DNA from: Atlantibacter sp032062175 | GTDB taxonomy: Bacteria > Pseudomonadota > Gammaproteobacteria > Enterobacterales > Enterobacteriaceae | Direction: 5' to 3' | DNA: 64,000 nucleotides | Assembly: GCF_032062175.1 (NCBI RefSeq) | Contig: NZ_DAMBQK010000023.1 | Coordinates: 1-64,000, forward strand | Part shown: piece by piece, positions 46,445 through 55,488 of the stretch | Numbering within the stretch: position 1 is the first letter of the stretch | Layout: each line of letters begins with the position of its first letter | Program-made: the position numbers and the translations under genes | Notes under the pieces: model-generated | What the model saw: only the letters and a program-made list of their open reading frames with translations | Database searches by the model: none | Told to the model about the DNA's origin: nothing

Positions 46445-47230
46445 TTACTCCTCGCCCCCCTCTCTCTGCTTCTGCAAATTGTCCCGACCGACTCCGCCAA
46501 TAAACGGCAGCCTCAGCTTCAGCGGCGAGACATCCACGCCCACATTTAGCCCCAGCACATTCACCTCAAACCCTTCTTCCGCCCCCAGCGTCACTCCGGC
46601 AACGCCCAGCAGCGATATCTGTACGCCACGCCCTGACGGCGGCAAGCCAATCACATTACGCAGCGAGCGGAAGTCTTTGCCAATTGCATTGGCAGGCATA
46701 TCCAGCTTCAGCGCAGGCACTTCGCGCCCGATGTGGGCGATAAAGGTATTGCTGTTCGGCCCCGGCCAGACGCGATAGCTATCCGGCCACGGATAAGAGG
46801 CAATCGCCGCTTCTATCTGCGGGATCATGGCTTGTGCTTCTGCTCCGCGATGCTCCACCAGCAAACGGGGTTTTGAGCCATACCAGTAGCCGTCCGGCGA
46901 GTTGCGATTACGCCTGACTTTCTCTCCCGATCCCCAGCTAATCACCTCGTAACGGTTGTATTGGGTCTCCCCGGCGCGTTTGAAAATGATCCACGGATGC
47001 ACCGCCACCACGCCTTTCCAGCCCCAGGTCGGTGCCGCGTAGACCTGCACCACCGCCAGACCGGCATTTTTACGCGGATCGGGCGCCAGTCCGGCAGAAT
47101 CGCTGCGGGCGGACCACCACCCTCTCTGCGCCTCAGGATCGCGGTGATACATCGCCTGGCCGACGCTGGCGACAAGGGAAAGCAGGATGATGCAAAGAAG
47201 ACTGAGTGAAATCGTTTTAATCAGGATCAT
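46445..47230 (-). CDS. DUF3750 domain-containing protein
   Basis: A 261-residue protein with one N-terminal hydrophobic segment (ISLSLLCIILLSLVASVG, a signal anchor or signal peptide). The body has VVQVYAAPTWGWKGVVAVHPWIIF, YEVISWG and PGPNSNTFIAHIGREVP, patterns of the DUF3750 family. The PNSNTF stretch recalls cysteine-free hydrolase-like folds, but no catalytic function is known. It is divergent from the phosphoketolase gene across 210 bases. Confidence 0.8.
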   Translation of the reverse strand: MILIKTISLSLLCIILLSLVASVGQAMYHRDPEAQRGWWSARSDSAGLAPDPRKNAGLAVVQVYAAPTWGWKGVVAVHPWIIFKRAGETQYNRYEVISWGSGEKVRRNRNSPDGYWYGSKPRLLVEHRGAEAQAMIPQIEAAIASYPWPDSYRVWPGPNSNTFIAHIGREVPALKLDMPANAIGKDFRSLRNVIGLPPSGRGVQISLLGVAGVTLGAEEGFEVNVLGLNVGVDVSPLKLRLPFIGGVGRDNLQKQREGGEE

Positions 47231-47440
47231 TGGGCCCGGCGCGGTTAAAAATACGTCAAAGAGAGAACTATTGTACGGGTGTTTTTTTATCCAGCAATCG
47301 ACAACATGCTTTTTGTTTTGCTCTCCGAAAAGTCTTATACGCCCGACCTTCCATGGATCTATGCCAGGCTTGAATCAGTATTTCTGTTAAGGAGCGCCAG
47401 CACCTTACGTAATCGACAACGATGACAACGTGGAGAAAGC

Positions 47441-49834
47441 ATGACGCAGACACAAACACTCTCTGACCATGACGTTCAGTTAATCGACCGCTACTGGCGA
47501 GCCGCCAATTATCTCTCCGTCGGGCAAATCTATCTGATGGATAACCCGCTGCTGCGCGAGCCGCTCCAACCCGAACATATCAAGCCACGCCTGTTGGGGC
47601 ACTGGGGAACGACACCGGGCCTGAACTTTATCTACGCGCACCTGAACCGGGTTATCCGCCAGCGCGATCTCGATATGATTTATATCTGCGGACCGGGGCA
47701 CGGCGGGCCCGGCATGGTCGCCAACACCTGGCTTGAAGGCAGCTACAGCGAAATCTATCCCGATATCAGCGTTGACGCTGACGGCATGAAAAAATTGTTC
47801 AAACAGTTCTCCTTTCCCGGCGGCATCCCCAGCCACGCGGCTCCCGAAACGCCGGGCTCCATCAACGAAGGCGGCGAACTGGGCTACTCGCTGTCCCATG
47901 CGTTTGGTGCGGTGTTCGATAACCCATCGCTGATTGCCGCCTGCGTGATTGGCGATGGCGAAGCGGAAACCGGCCCGCTGGCCTCCAGCTGGTACGGCAT
48001 CAAGTTCCTTAACGCGGCGCGCGATGGCGCGGTGTTGCCGATATTGCATCTTAACGGCTATAAAATCGCCAACCCGACGATCCTCGGGCGCACCCGCGAT
48101 GACGATTTACAGCATCTTTTCCGGGGCTACGGCTATGAGCCGCTCATCGTTAGCGGTCATGAACCGGAGAAAATGCACCGCCAGATGGCAGAAACCCTGG
48201 AAAAGGCGCTGGAGAGCATTCACCAGTATCAGCAGCAGGCGCGCAGCGGCAATCCGCCAAAGCAACTGCCGCGCTGGCCGATGATCATTTTGCGCAGCCC
48301 GAAAGGCTGGACCGGCCCGCAAACGGTCGATGGCAAAAAGGTCGAGGATTTCTGGCGCGCCCATCAGGTGCCGATTTCCTCGTGCCGCGAGAATGACGAG
48401 CACCGCCAGATCCTCGAACGCTGGATGCGCGGCTATCAGCCAGAAGATCTGTTTGACGAGAACGGCACGCTGAAGCCTGAGCTGCGTGCCCTTGCCCCTG
48501 AGGGCGACAAGCGTATGGGAGCCTCGCCCTGGGCCAACGGCGGCCGCCTGCGCCGGGAACTGGTTACACCGCCATTGCGGGAATATGCCGCGGATGTCGT
48601 CAAGCCAGGGGAAACCCAGGCCGAATCGACTTCTGCGCTGGGTGCTTATCTGGCCGGGATTTTCCAGCGCAACCCGGACAACTTCCGCCTGTTTGGGCCG
48701 GATGAAACCGCATCCAACCGCCTCAGCAACGTGTTCAACGTGACCAATCGTACCTGGCTGGAGCCGCTTAAACCCTATGATGAACAGCTGGCACCGGATG
48801 GCCGGGTGATGGAAATCCTCAGCGAGCACCAGTGCCAGGGCTGGCTGGAGGGCTATTTGTTAACCGGGCGGCACGGCCTGTTTAACTGTTATGAAGCCTT
48901 TATTCACATTATCGACTCGATGTTTAACCAGCACGCCAAATGGCTGAAGATCACGCGCAAGCTGTCGTGGCGTGAGCCCATTTCATCGCTCAACTATCTG
49001 CTCTCTTCGCACGTCTGGCGTCAGGATCACAACGGTTACAGCCACCAGGACCCCGGTTTTATGGATCACGTGGCGAATAAAAAGGCCGATATTGTGCGCA
49101 TCTATCTGCCGCCGGATGCCAACACGCTGCTGTGCGTCGCCGACCACTGCCTGAAAACCTGGGACCGGATTAACGTTATCGTAGCCGGTAAACAGCCTGC
49201 GCCCCAGTGGCTGACGCTGGACGACGCGGCGGAACACTGCGCCGCCGGGATGGGCATCTGGCACTGGGCGGGCACGGTGCCGCAAGGGGAATCCCCGGAT
49301 GTGGTGATGGCCTGCGCGGGCGACGTGCCGACCATGGAAACCCTGGCGGCGGTGGATTTGCTGCGCGAGTATCTACCCGATTTACGCATTCAGGTGGTCA
49401 ACGTGGTGGATTTAATGGCGCTGCAAACCCAGGATGAGCACCCGCACGGCAAAAGCGAGCAGGATTTTGAGGTGATATTTACGCCTGACAAGCCGGTGAT
49501 TTTCGCTTTCCACGGCTATCCGAGCCTGATCCACCGCCTGACTTACCAGCGCAACAACCATCGTAATTTCCACGTGCGCGGGTTTATGGAAGAAGGCACC
49601 ACCACCACGCCGTTTGATATGACGGTGTTGAATGAGCTGGACCGCTTTCATCTGGCGCAGGCGGCGATCCTGCGGGTTCCATCATTGCAGGGCAAAGCCG
49701 ACGCCATTCTTGACGTGTTGCAGGAAAAAATCGCCGCTCACCATCAGTACGTGCGTGAGCATGGCGAGGATCTGCCCGAGGTGCAGAACTGGAAATGGCC
49801 TTCCCAACAGGGAGAAGGCCAGGCACCGGAGTAA
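47441..49834 (+). CDS. Phosphoketolase (xylulose-5-phosphate/fructose-6-phosphate type)
   Basis: A 797-residue thiamine diphosphate enzyme that splits xylulose 5-phosphate (and often fructose 6-phosphate) with phosphate into acetyl phosphate plus glyceraldehyde 3-phosphate (or erythrose 4-phosphate). The N-terminal GHWGTTPGLNFIYAHLN and GPGHGGPGMVANTW, the ThDP motif CVIGDGEAETGPLASSW, and the C-terminal DEHPHGKSEQDF are typical of the family, and the length is normal. GGAG precedes the ATG. It is followed by a regulator and a GAPDH gene. Substrate preference between the two sugars cannot be told from sequence. Confidence 0.93.
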   Translation: MTQTQTLSDHDVQLIDRYWRAANYLSVGQIYLMDNPLLREPLQPEHIKPRLLGHWGTTPGLNFIYAHLNRVIRQRDLDMIYICGPGHGGPGMVANTWLEGSYSEIYPDISVDADGMKKLFKQFSFPGGIPSHAAPETPGSINEGGELGYSLSHAFGAVFDNPSLIAACVIGDGEAETGPLASSWYGIKFLNAARDGAVLPILHLNGYKIANPTILGRTRDDDLQHLFRGYGYEPLIVSGHEPEKMHRQMAETLEKALESIHQYQQQARSGNPPKQLPRWPMIILRSPKGWTGPQTVDGKKVEDFWRAHQVPISSCRENDEHRQILERWMRGYQPEDLFDENGTLKPELRALAPEGDKRMGASPWANGGRLRRELVTPPLREYAADVVKPGETQAESTSALGAYLAGIFQRNPDNFRLFGPDETASNRLSNVFNVTNRTWLEPLKPYDEQLAPDGRVMEILSEHQCQGWLEGYLLTGRHGLFNCYEAFIHIIDSMFNQHAKWLKITRKLSWREPISSLNYLLSSHVWRQDHNGYSHQDPGFMDHVANKKADIVRIYLPPDANTLLCVADHCLKTWDRINVIVAGKQPAPQWLTLDDAAEHCAAGMGIWHWAGTVPQGESPDVVMACAGDVPTMETLAAVDLLREYLPDLRIQVVNVVDLMALQTQDEHPHGKSEQDFEVIFTPDKPVIFAFHGYPSLIHRLTYQRNNHRNFHVRGFMEEGTTTTPFDMTVLNELDRFHLAQAAILRVPSLQGKADAILDVLQEKIAAHHQYVREHGEDLPEVQNWKWPSQQGEGQAPE

Positions 49835-49948
49835 GCTGACCGTTTTATGCTAAACGGACTCGCCTTCCAGCCGCGGGCGGTGGCGCAAACTGGCTGCCCG
49901 CCGCTCAGCCCGGTTGACTTATTTTGTAAAAAGCCTACATTTCAGGAC

Positions 49949-50929
49949 ATGAAAACTATCCTGATTATCGTCCCTGATGGCGGCATGCTGTTCGAAGCCG
50001 CCGGTATTGCCGACATCCTGATGCAGGCCAACCGGCTGCATCCCGGTTCGTCCGGCGCGCCCCGTTACCGCATCACTATCGCCACGACCCAGCCACACCA
50101 GGTGATCCACGGGCAGTCGGGGTTAAACCTGCTGGCGGATCATCGCCTCACTGAACTGGACCCGTTCGAGGCCCGCGACACCATTATGATCACCGGGCGC
50201 GGCACCCATCTGGACGAGCGCGACGCGGTAGCAAGCTGGGTGCACATGGCCGCGCCTCATGCACGGCGCGTGGCGTCAATCTGCGGCGGCGCGATGCTGC
50301 TGGCGCAGGCGGGTTTGCTGGATGGCCGCCGCGCCACCACCCACTGGCGCTTGCTGGAAACCCTACAGGCAACGTACCCGCAGGTTAAAGTAGAAAGCGG
50401 CCCGCTGTACGTGCAGGATGGCCCGATGTGGACCTCCGGTGGCGTCAGCTCCGGCTTTGATTTAACCCTGGCGCTGGTGGAAGAGGACTACGGCTTTACC
50501 CTTGCCCGGGACGTGGCCCAGGATATGGTGATGTACCTGCGCCGTCCCGGCGGGCAGTTACAGTTCAGCCGTTATAAGCTCGATCAGGCCGCGCATGACG
50601 GTCCAGTGGGCGAGCTGCAAACCTGGATCCTGGCGAACCTCGCAGAGGATCTGTCGGTAGAAAATCTGGCGCAGCGCGTCGCCATGAGCCCGCGCAACTT
50701 CACCCGCGTTTTCACCCGGGAAGCCGGCGTCTCCCCTGCCCGCTACGTCGCCGAAGCCCGTCTGGCCGCCGCCCGCGACCGGCTGGAGCAAACCACCGAA
50801 ACCCTGGAGCGCATCGCACAGATCACCGGTTTCGGCAGCAGTATCAATCTACGGCGTATTTTCGAGAAACAGTTGCACCTTACCCCCGGCGAATACCGCC
50901 AGCGCTTCCACTGCCGCAAATTGGCGTAA
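49949..50929 (+). CDS. GlxA-family AraC-type transcriptional regulator
   Basis: A 326-residue protein. An N-terminal DJ-1/PfpI-like domain (residues 1-190) has the nucleophile-elbow cysteine in RVASICGGAMLLAQAGLLDG. The C-terminal AraC helix-turn-helix pair (about 220-320) has LSVENLAQRVAMSPRNFTRVF and GFGSSINLRRIFEKQL. The frame opens 34 codons earlier, but the ATG at 49949 matches the normal start of the DJ-1 fold (KTILIIVPDGG). It lies between phosphoketolase and GAPDH genes on the same strand, so local control is likely (inference). The effector is unknown. Confidence 0.88.
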   Translation: MKTILIIVPDGGMLFEAAGIADILMQANRLHPGSSGAPRYRITIATTQPHQVIHGQSGLNLLADHRLTELDPFEARDTIMITGRGTHLDERDAVASWVHMAAPHARRVASICGGAMLLAQAGLLDGRRATTHWRLLETLQATYPQVKVESGPLYVQDGPMWTSGGVSSGFDLTLALVEEDYGFTLARDVAQDMVMYLRRPGGQLQFSRYKLDQAAHDGPVGELQTWILANLAEDLSVENLAQRVAMSPRNFTRVFTREAGVSPARYVAEARLAAARDRLEQTTETLERIAQITGFGSSINLRRIFEKQLHLTPGEYRQRFHCRKLA

Positions 50930-51007
50930 AGTGATCCTTTTTTGTCATTTACGCCATTACGCCTGACGCCTACCCTGATGGCAGAAACCGCACATCAGGA
51001 GGTAACT

Positions 51008-52018
51008 ATGTTAAAGATCGGCATTAACGGCTTTGGCCGCATTGGGCGCAACGTCTTCCGGGCAGCCCTGAAAGATCAACAGGTCGAGATCGTGGCGATT
51101 AACGACCTGACCGACAGCAAGACCCTGGCGCACCTGCTGAAGTACGACTCCCTGCTGGGCACCCTGCCGCTTGCGGTCGAAGCAGGCGAAGGCGAACTAC
51201 GCATCGACGGTAAAGCGGTGAAAGTGTTCTCCCAACGTGATCCGGCGGAAATCCCGTGGCGCAGCGTTGGCGTGGATATCGTGATTGAAGCCACCGGGTT
51301 CTTTACCGAACGCGAAAAAGCGGCGGTACACATTACCCACGGCGGCGCAAAGCGCGTCATCATCTCGGCCCCGGCAAAAAACGACGACATTACCGTGGTG
51401 ATGGGCGTAAACCATCAGCAGTACGATCCCGGGAAGCATTTTGTGGTCAGCAACGGCAGTTGCACCACCAACGGACTGGCTCCGGCGGCGCAGGTGCTGC
51501 ACCAAACATTTGGCATTGAACATGGCCTGATGAACACCACGCACGCCTACACCAACAGCCAGGCGCTGCATGACCAGCCGGAAAAAGATCTGCGCGGCGC
51601 GCGGGCCGCTGCCCTGTCGATTGTTCCCTATTCCAGCGGCGCGGCGAAAGCGCTCGGCAAAGTGATCCCGGAACTTGACGGTCGGCTGACCGGGTATTCA
51701 CTGCGCGTACCGGTTCCGGTGGTATCGATTGTCGATTTAACCGTGACGCTGAAACGCAATGTCACCGCTGAAGAGGTCAACGCCGCCTTCCGCGCCGCCG
51801 CCAGCGACGGCCCGTTGCAGGGGATTTTGGGATACAGCGAGGAGCCGTTGGTTTCCAGCGATTATCAGGGCGATGCCCGTTCATCGATTATCGACGGGCT
51901 GTCAACGCTGGTCATCGGCGGCAATCTGGTGAAAATCCTCGCCTGGTATGATAACGAATGGGCGTTCTCCCGACGCCTGATTGACCTTGCCTGCCTGATG
52001 GAACAACGCGGGCTGTAA
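51008..52018 (+). CDS. Type I glyceraldehyde-3-phosphate dehydrogenase paralogue
   Basis: A 336-residue GAPDH. It has the Rossmann motif INGFGRIGRNVFRAAL, an Asp in AINDLTD consistent with NAD use, and the catalytic cysteine in SNGSCTTNGLAP. That active-site block differs from the usual SNASCTTNCLAP at two positions, including loss of the second cysteine. A strong AGGAGGT sets the start at 51008 rather than the upstream frame opening (50942). It is distinct from the housekeeping gapA expected elsewhere. Beside phosphoketolase it could oxidise the glyceraldehyde 3-phosphate that enzyme releases. Confidence 0.9.
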   Translation: MLKIGINGFGRIGRNVFRAALKDQQVEIVAINDLTDSKTLAHLLKYDSLLGTLPLAVEAGEGELRIDGKAVKVFSQRDPAEIPWRSVGVDIVIEATGFFTEREKAAVHITHGGAKRVIISAPAKNDDITVVMGVNHQQYDPGKHFVVSNGSCTTNGLAPAAQVLHQTFGIEHGLMNTTHAYTNSQALHDQPEKDLRGARAAALSIVPYSSGAAKALGKVIPELDGRLTGYSLRVPVPVVSIVDLTVTLKRNVTAEEVNAAFRAAASDGPLQGILGYSEEPLVSSDYQGDARSSIIDGLSTLVIGGNLVKILAWYDNEWAFSRRLIDLACLMEQRGL

Positions 52019-52029
52019 GCACGCTTGCA

Positions 52030-52064
52030 TCGCCATCTGGCAACACGTCAGATGGCGATTTTTT
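52030..52064 (+). terminator. Terminator after the GAPDH gene
   Basis: TCGCCATCTG pairs with CAGATGGCGA and is followed by six Ts, 12 bases after the GAPDH stop. It separates this cassette from the carotenoid operon. Confidence 0.9.
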
Positions 52065-52101
52065 GTTTACACGCCAGGCCCGATCCCGCCTGCCCTGGCG
52101 A

Positions 52102-52139
52102 TTACAAACTTGTACATCGTAAAGTTACAAACTTGTACA
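52102..52139 (+). promoter_or_regulatory. Two identical palindromic repeats in the crtE promoter region
   Basis: TTACAAACTTGTACA occurs at 52102-52116 and again at 52125-52139, a 23-base spacing. Each copy contains the dyad TACAA-AC-TTGTA. The pair lies about 80-118 bases before crtE in a gap of 155 bases with no gene. Spaced identical dyads are typical of operator sites; the protein that binds here is not known and no regulator gene is in the crt cluster. Confidence 0.6.
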
Positions 52140-52219
52140 CCGCATTACTGGCGAACCCCCGCGCCGCAGTCTACGGTTAAACACATACTCAAGTCTGTTT
52201 CCATGGCGGTCCCTCATCA

Positions 52220-53140
52220 ATGAGCGAGAATCAAAACACCCCGTCCGGTGGCGTGTCGGTCCACGAAATCAAAAGCACTATCGAGCATCACCTCAGCGGA
52301 TTACTGAACAGTTGCGACAGTAAAACCGCAGTGGGCATGGCGATGCAGGAGAGCGTCTTAGGACCAGGAAAACGGATCCGCCCCCTGATGATGATGCTGA
52401 TCGCGCACGACCTGGGGTATCCGGGCGAAAAGAAGACCCTGCTGGATCTGGCCTGCGCCGTGGAGATGATCCATAGCGCCTCGCTGATCCTCGACGATAT
52501 CCCCTGTATGGACAACGCGGACATGCGGCGCGGCAAGCCGACCATCCATAAAAAATATGGCGAAAGCGTGGCGATCCTCGCAGCGATTGGCCTGCTGACC
52601 AAAGCCTTCGCGCAGGTCTCTGCCGCCAGCGGGTTGAGCGGCGAACAAAAAGCGCGCGTGGTGGGCGCGCTGGCGAATGCGGTTGGTGAACAAGGGCTGG
52701 TGCTCGGCCAGTTTCGCGATCTCGCGGGCGTCGGGCACACCCAGAATATCAACGACATTACCGCCACCAACGATTTGAAAACCGGGGTGCTGTTTATTGC
52801 CATGTTGCAGGTGATCGCCCTTGCCGCCAGCGCCAGCGACGCCACCCACCAGCGGTTATCGGCGTTCGCCACCGATTTTGGTCAACTGTTTCAACTGCTG
52901 GATGACCTGTCAGATTCTCACTTCACCACCGGGAAAGACCGCAACAAAGATGCCGGTAAGCCGACGCTGGTGAACGTGCTGGGCCGGGAACGGGTTTGCG
53001 ATCGGGTTTATCACCATTTTCATTCCGCCAATGAACACCTGGCCGCCGTGTGCGTGGCCGGGCAGGAAACCCGCCAGTTTATTCACGCCTGGTTAACTCT
53101 TACGCTGGCGGGAGAAAAACCCGCCATGAAAAGCGCCTGA
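52220..53140 (+). CDS. crtE: Geranylgeranyl diphosphate synthase CrtE
   Basis: A 306-residue prenyltransferase that extends DMAPP with IPP to C20 geranylgeranyl diphosphate, the first committed precursor for carotenoids. The two aspartate-rich motifs are visible as SLILDDIPCMDNADMRRG and LFQLLDDLSD. First gene of the operon crtE-idi-crtX-crtY-crtI-crtB; 46 bases separate it from idi. The nearest ribosome site is a weak GGCGGT, so the start at 52220 is probable rather than certain. Confidence 0.95.
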   Translation: MSENQNTPSGGVSVHEIKSTIEHHLSGLLNSCDSKTAVGMAMQESVLGPGKRIRPLMMMLIAHDLGYPGEKKTLLDLACAVEMIHSASLILDDIPCMDNADMRRGKPTIHKKYGESVAILAAIGLLTKAFAQVSAASGLSGEQKARVVGALANAVGEQGLVLGQFRDLAGVGHTQNINDITATNDLKTGVLFIAMLQVIALAASASDATHQRLSAFATDFGQLFQLLDDLSDSHFTTGKDRNKDAGKPTLVNVLGRERVCDRVYHHFHSANEHLAAVCVAGQETRQFIHAWLTLTLAGEKPAMKSA

Positions 53141-53186
53141 TCAACCCCTTTAGACACTCGTTTACCAGCCAGGTTGGAGGAATACC

Positions 53187-54230
53187 ATGGCGTTGAAACA
53201 CCAGGGAATTGTACAGAGGAAAAACGATCATCTGGACATTATCCTTAACTCTCCACAGGACGTGACGGGGACATCCACCGGCTTTGAACACTGGCGTTTT
53301 GTGCATTGCGCCCTGCCAGAAATTGATTACCAGGCCATTGATTTATCCAGCCAGTTTCTCGGCAAAACCCTGAATGCGCCGTTGCTGATAAGCTCCATGA
53401 CCGGCGGCGCGCAGCGCTCGAAATTTATCAATCACCATCTGGCGGAAGCGGCCCAGGAGCTGCGGGTTGCCATGGGCGTAGGTTCACAGCGCATCGCCCT
53501 GGAAGGCAAGTCTGACAGCGGCATCGACAAGTCGCTGCGCAGGCTGGCACCCGACATTCCGCTGATGGCGAATCTGGGCGCAGCGCAGCTGGCGGGTGAA
53601 AAAGGCATCGACGCGGCACGGCGGGTGGTAGAGATGATTGAAGCCGACGCGCTGATTGTCCATCTCAACCCCTTGCAGGAAATGCTCCAGGCCGATGGCG
53701 ACCACGACTGGGCCGGCAAACTCGACGCCATCGCCCAGGTGGTGCGTTATCTTGATGTGCCGGTCGTGGTCAAGGAAGTGGGTGCCGGTATTTCTGCCAC
53801 CGTCGCTGGCAGGCTGATTGATGCTGGCGTCAGCGCCATTGACGTGGCGGGCGCAGGCGGCACCAGTTGGGCGGCGGTTGAAGGCAAACGCGCGGAAGAT
53901 CCGCACTTGCGGGCGCTGGCGATGGCCTTCGCCGACTGGGGCATTCCTACCGCCGAGGCGGTTAAGGCAATTGCCGGGGCGTACCCGGAGGCCACGCTGA
54001 TCGCCTCCGGCGGCATCCGCACCGGTATTGATGTGGCGAAAGCGCTACGGCTCGGGGCCAGCCTCGCCGGACAGGCAGCGGCGATCCTTGATAGCGCCAC
54101 CGAATCCAGTCAGGCGGTGGTAGCGCGTTTTTCCCTGACCATCGATCAGTTAAAACTGGCCTGTTTCTGCACCGGCAGCCCTAGCCTGGAGGCACTGAAA
54201 CGCGCTGACATCATCTGGTGCGGTCGCTGA
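53187..54230 (+). CDS. fni: Isopentenyl-diphosphate delta-isomerase, type 2 (FMN-dependent)
   Basis: A 347-residue TIM-barrel flavoenzyme that interconverts IPP and DMAPP. LLISSMTGGAQRS, GVGSQRIALEG, VVKEVGAGISATVAGRLIDAG (in part), DVAGAGGTSWAAVEGKR and IASGGIRTGIDVAKALRLGA are FMN/substrate-binding stretches of the family. It is unrelated to the type 1 Idi of E. coli. GGAGG precedes the ATG. It balances precursor supply for CrtE, as in other enterobacterial crt clusters; one base separates it from crtX. Confidence 0.95.
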   Translation: MALKHQGIVQRKNDHLDIILNSPQDVTGTSTGFEHWRFVHCALPEIDYQAIDLSSQFLGKTLNAPLLISSMTGGAQRSKFINHHLAEAAQELRVAMGVGSQRIALEGKSDSGIDKSLRRLAPDIPLMANLGAAQLAGEKGIDAARRVVEMIEADALIVHLNPLQEMLQADGDHDWAGKLDAIAQVVRYLDVPVVVKEVGAGISATVAGRLIDAGVSAIDVAGAGGTSWAAVEGKRAEDPHLRALAMAFADWGIPTAEAVKAIAGAYPEATLIASGGIRTGIDVAKALRLGASLAGQAAAILDSATESSQAVVARFSLTIDQLKLACFCTGSPSLEALKRADIIWCGR

Positions 54231-54231
54231 C

Positions 54232-55488
54232 ATGAGCCATTTTGCCATTATCGTACCGCCGTTATTCAGCCATATCCGGGCGATGGAAGCGCTGGCGCTG
54301 CACCTGAGCGGTAAAGGGCATCGGCTAACGTTTATTGTTAGCCCGGAACTGATCGCCCGCGATAATCCGCGCATCAGCGGCTGTACGCCGCTGCCGGAGG
54401 CGATTCGCGAAGCCCAGCAGCGCTTTCGCGACCCTGCCGCGCGCACCTTTTTCCGCATCGCCGGCACGCTCGCCGGGCATACCGACGCGCTGTGCCGTGA
54501 GCTGCCGGGCCTGTTAAAACGTTTGCAGGTGGACGGCGTCATAGCCGACCAGATGGAGCCGGCAGGCGGGCTGGTCAGCAGCTATCTGGGGCTGCCGTTC
54601 GTGTCAGCGGCCTGCGCCCTGCCCGTCAACCGTGAACCAGACTTACCGCTGCCGGTGATGCCCTTCAACTATGCCGATGATGACGCGGCCCGCAAGCTCT
54701 ACGCAGGCAGCGAGCGGGTGTATGACCGGTTGATGCAGGCGCATTACCGGGTGATCGACAATTACAGCCGCCGCTTTGGATTGCCAGGTCGCTATCGGCT
54801 GGATCACTGCCTGTCGCCGCTGGCCCAGGTGGCCCAGGGCGCTGCGGCGTTTGATTTCCCGCGCCGCGCCCTGCCCGACCATTTTCACTATATCGGCGCG
54901 TTTCAGTCGGTGGACGCGACGCAGCCCCCGCTCCGCAATCCCAGGCCGGTGGCGTACGCCACGCTGGGCACGCTGCACGGACACCACTATTCGCTGCTGC
55001 GCACGCTGGCGCGGGCCTGCCATCTGGCGGGCGTCGAAGTGACGATATCCCACTGCGGCGGGCTGGACGCCGCGCAGGCCGACGGACTGTACCGTAACGG
55101 CGCGCATCGCGTTGAGCGTTTTGTTCCCCAACGCGACGTTATTCTCAACGCCGATCTGATTCTGTGCCATGCCGGGTTCAACACCGTGCTGGAAGGCATT
55201 GCCGCCCGGCGCCCGCTGATGGTGATGCCGGTGGCGTTCGATCAGCCTGCCGTGGCGGCGCGGGTGACGTATCACAATCTGGGGCGACGGGTTTCCCGGC
55301 TGGCGACGGCCTCAGCCATCGCCAGGGAGATCACCGCGCTGCTGGACGACAATAACGGCGTGGGCAAACGGCTGGAAGAGACCAGCCAGGCGTTGCGTGA
55401 CGCGGGCGGCGCAGCGCGGGCGGCGGCTCTCGTTGAACAGGCACTGCTCACCGGACGCCCGGTTTATCGCGGGACGGGGCAGCCATGA
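54232..55488 (+). CDS. crtX: Zeaxanthin glucosyltransferase CrtX
   Basis: A 418-residue UDP-glucose-dependent GT1-type glycosyltransferase that glucosylates the hydroxyl groups of zeaxanthin. The C-terminal donor motif is RVERFVPQRDVILNADLIL followed by CHAGFNTVLEGIAARRPLMV, and FDQ closes the pocket. The crtY start overlaps its stop (ATGA). Its presence predicts a polar glucoside as the final pigment. Confidence 0.94.
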   Translation: MSHFAIIVPPLFSHIRAMEALALHLSGKGHRLTFIVSPELIARDNPRISGCTPLPEAIREAQQRFRDPAARTFFRIAGTLAGHTDALCRELPGLLKRLQVDGVIADQMEPAGGLVSSYLGLPFVSAACALPVNREPDLPLPVMPFNYADDDAARKLYAGSERVYDRLMQAHYRVIDNYSRRFGLPGRYRLDHCLSPLAQVAQGAAAFDFPRRALPDHFHYIGAFQSVDATQPPLRNPRPVAYATLGTLHGHHYSLLRTLARACHLAGVEVTISHCGGLDAAQADGLYRNGAHRVERFVPQRDVILNADLILCHAGFNTVLEGIAARRPLMVMPVAFDQPAVAARVTYHNLGRRVSRLATASAIAREITALLDDNNGVGKRLEETSQALRDAGGAARAAALVEQALLTGRPVYRGTGQP

